DNA of 14,172 nucleotides, from positions 1-14,172 of the forward strand of contig DAOUWT010000039.1 of the NCBI GenBank assembly GCA_030666985.1, written 5' to 3'. This DNA is from Chloroflexota bacterium (GTDB lineage Bacteria; Chloroflexota; Anaerolineae; Anaerolineales; UBA11858). Positions 13,288 to 14,172 of this stretch are shown piece by piece (the stretch's first letter is position 1; every line of letters begins with the position of its first letter). The translations under genes and the position numbers were made by a program. The notes under the pieces are model-generated. The model made no database searches, was not told the origin of the DNA, and saw only the letters and a program-made list of their open reading frames with translations.

Positions 13288-13334
13288 TTACCGCACATAA
13301 ACCATCACCTTAACTCACTTCTGGAGAAAAAACC

Positions 13335-14172
13335 ATGTGCGGGATTTTTGCCATCGTCACCAAAGAAGAACAAACCTTAGGCCCCATACTCATTGAAGCA
13401 GGGCATCGTTTATCGTATCGGGGATACGACACCGTGGGGGCCGCCACCATCCCCCAGGCGGGAGAGATTGACCTCCGCAAAGATGCTGGCCGGGTGGAGG
13501 ATGTAGCCGAACGCTACAACTTCGCCGAGATGCGCGGGGATAGGGCCATCCTCCAGTTGCGCTGGGCCACGTTTGGGGCGCCATCCAAATCCAACTCCCA
13601 ACCTCACCTTGACTCGGATGGGGACATGGTCGGCGCTCACAACGGGAACGTGGTCAATAACGCGGAGCTGCGCCAGGAGTTCATGGCCGAGGGGATGGTC
13701 GTGCGCTCCGAGAACGATGGCGAGAGCTGCGTGCACGCCGTGGAGCGCTACGTGGATAAGGGTCACGACATGGTAGAGGCCATGCGGCTCGCTCATAACG
13801 ACTTACAGGGCGACTACGCTTACGTGATTGGCAAAATCGGCGAGGACCGGCTTTACGCCATCAAAAAAGGTTCCGGGTTGGTAGCCGGCATCACCGCAGA
13901 CTCTGTTTGCATTGCCTCGGATCTGCCCTCCATCCTCCCCATCACCCGCAACATAGTCCGCCTCGAAGATGGCGAGATCATCACCTTTTGGGCGGATGGC
14001 TACGAGATCCGCGAAGTGGAAGATGGCAGCCTTGTCAAGCGCGAACCGGAGCTTGTAGAGGAGAGCATGGAAGTGGCGCAAAAGGGCGGTTACGCTCACT
14101 TCATGCTCAAGGAGGTTCACGAACAGGCGCAGGTGGCGGGTGAGTTGCTCCGCCTCCTGGATAGTTCCCCCG
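13335..14172 (+). CDS. glmS: GlmS-like glutamine-fructose-6-phosphate aminotransferase, N-terminal part (runs off window)
   Basis: The first 279 codons of a class II glutamine amidotransferase, open to the window end. GlmS makes glucosamine-6-phosphate from fructose-6-phosphate and glutamine for peptidoglycan and other amino sugars. Met1-Cys2-Gly-Ile gives the N-terminal nucleophile Cys after Met removal. Other marks are YRGYD (28-32), RWATFGAPS (76-84), HNGN (102-105), and the linker to the sugar-isomerase half, KGGYAHFMLKEVHEQ (250-264). Differences from standard GlmS include LQLRWATFG for HTRWATHG and SENDGES for SETDTE, although the glutamine-binding Asp is kept. GGAG (13323-13326) lies eight bases before the ATG. 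The SIS domains are beyond the window, so a related amidotransferase cannot be excluded. Confidence 0.85.
   Translation, partial: MCGIFAIVTKEEQTLGPILIEAGHRLSYRGYDTVGAATIPQAGEIDLRKDAGRVEDVAERYNFAEMRGDRAILQLRWATFGAPSKSNSQPHLDSDGDMVGAHNGNVVNNAELRQEFMAEGMVVRSENDGESCVHAVERYVDKGHDMVEAMRLAHNDLQGDYAYVIGKIGEDRLYAIKKGSGLVAGITADSVCIASDLPSILPITRNIVRLEDGEIITFWADGYEIREVEDGSLVKREPELVEESMEVAQKGGYAHFMLKEVHEQAQVAGELLRLLDSSP

Overview
The window is about 14.2 kb of bacterial chromosome. It most resembles a Chloroflexota genome, probably an Anaerolineae-type organism. This is an inference from the mix of genes: an animal/Legionella-like adenosylosuccinate lyase, an actinobacterial-type adenosine kinase, an archaeal/thermophile-style S-adenosylhomocysteine hydrolase, a methyltransferase-like URO-D protein and the tail of a DUF2723 membrane protein. 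Intergenic DNA full of short CCAAT/TTGG-type repeats also fits. No rRNA, tRNA or CRISPR was seen.

Layout: 1-310 is an edge fragment followed by a palindromic repeat element. 311-1999 (+) is a membrane-anchored DUF3352 protein. 2006-2208 is a second, larger copy of the palindromic element. 2235-3632 (+) is purB, convergent with a URO-D/MtaA-like protein (3717-4922, -). Next on the minus strand come an orphan CheY-like receiver (5099-5470) preceded by an 84-residue unknown protein (5484-5738), a G-rich tandem-repeat block (5761-5890), murJ (5912-7450) and a vapBC toxin-antitoxin pair (7626-8290). The vapBC pair lies between two nearly identical direct repeats. From 8.6 kb the plus strand carries mtnA, an adenosine kinase, a four-helix-bundle S23-family protein, ahcY, a 5'-truncated DUF2723 remnant and the first 279 codons of a GlmS-like protein that runs off the end.

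Functionally, the most coherent group is mtnA - adoK - ahcY. Together they deal with the by-products of S-adenosylmethionine use: methylthioribose-1-phosphate from polyamine or other aminopropyl/ACP-transfer chemistry, and S-adenosylhomocysteine, whose adenosine is returned to AMP by the kinase. PurB also delivers AMP, but it is 6 kb away and need not be co-regulated. MurJ and GlmS are both cell-wall precursor functions.

The most unusual aspect of the window is its repeat architecture. Three accessory loci (the DUF3352 gene, vapBC and the S23-family gene) are each bracketed by blocks of the same repeat family. Repeats also reach into genes: a palindromic element is read in frame inside mtnA, the adoK start codon lies in a 15-bp tandem repeat, and the adoK 3' end is made of TTGG repeat. 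I see no clear new defence or biosynthetic system. The repeat-bracketed cargo pattern, the in-frame insertion in mtnA and the small-protein/receiver pair are the points most worth following up.
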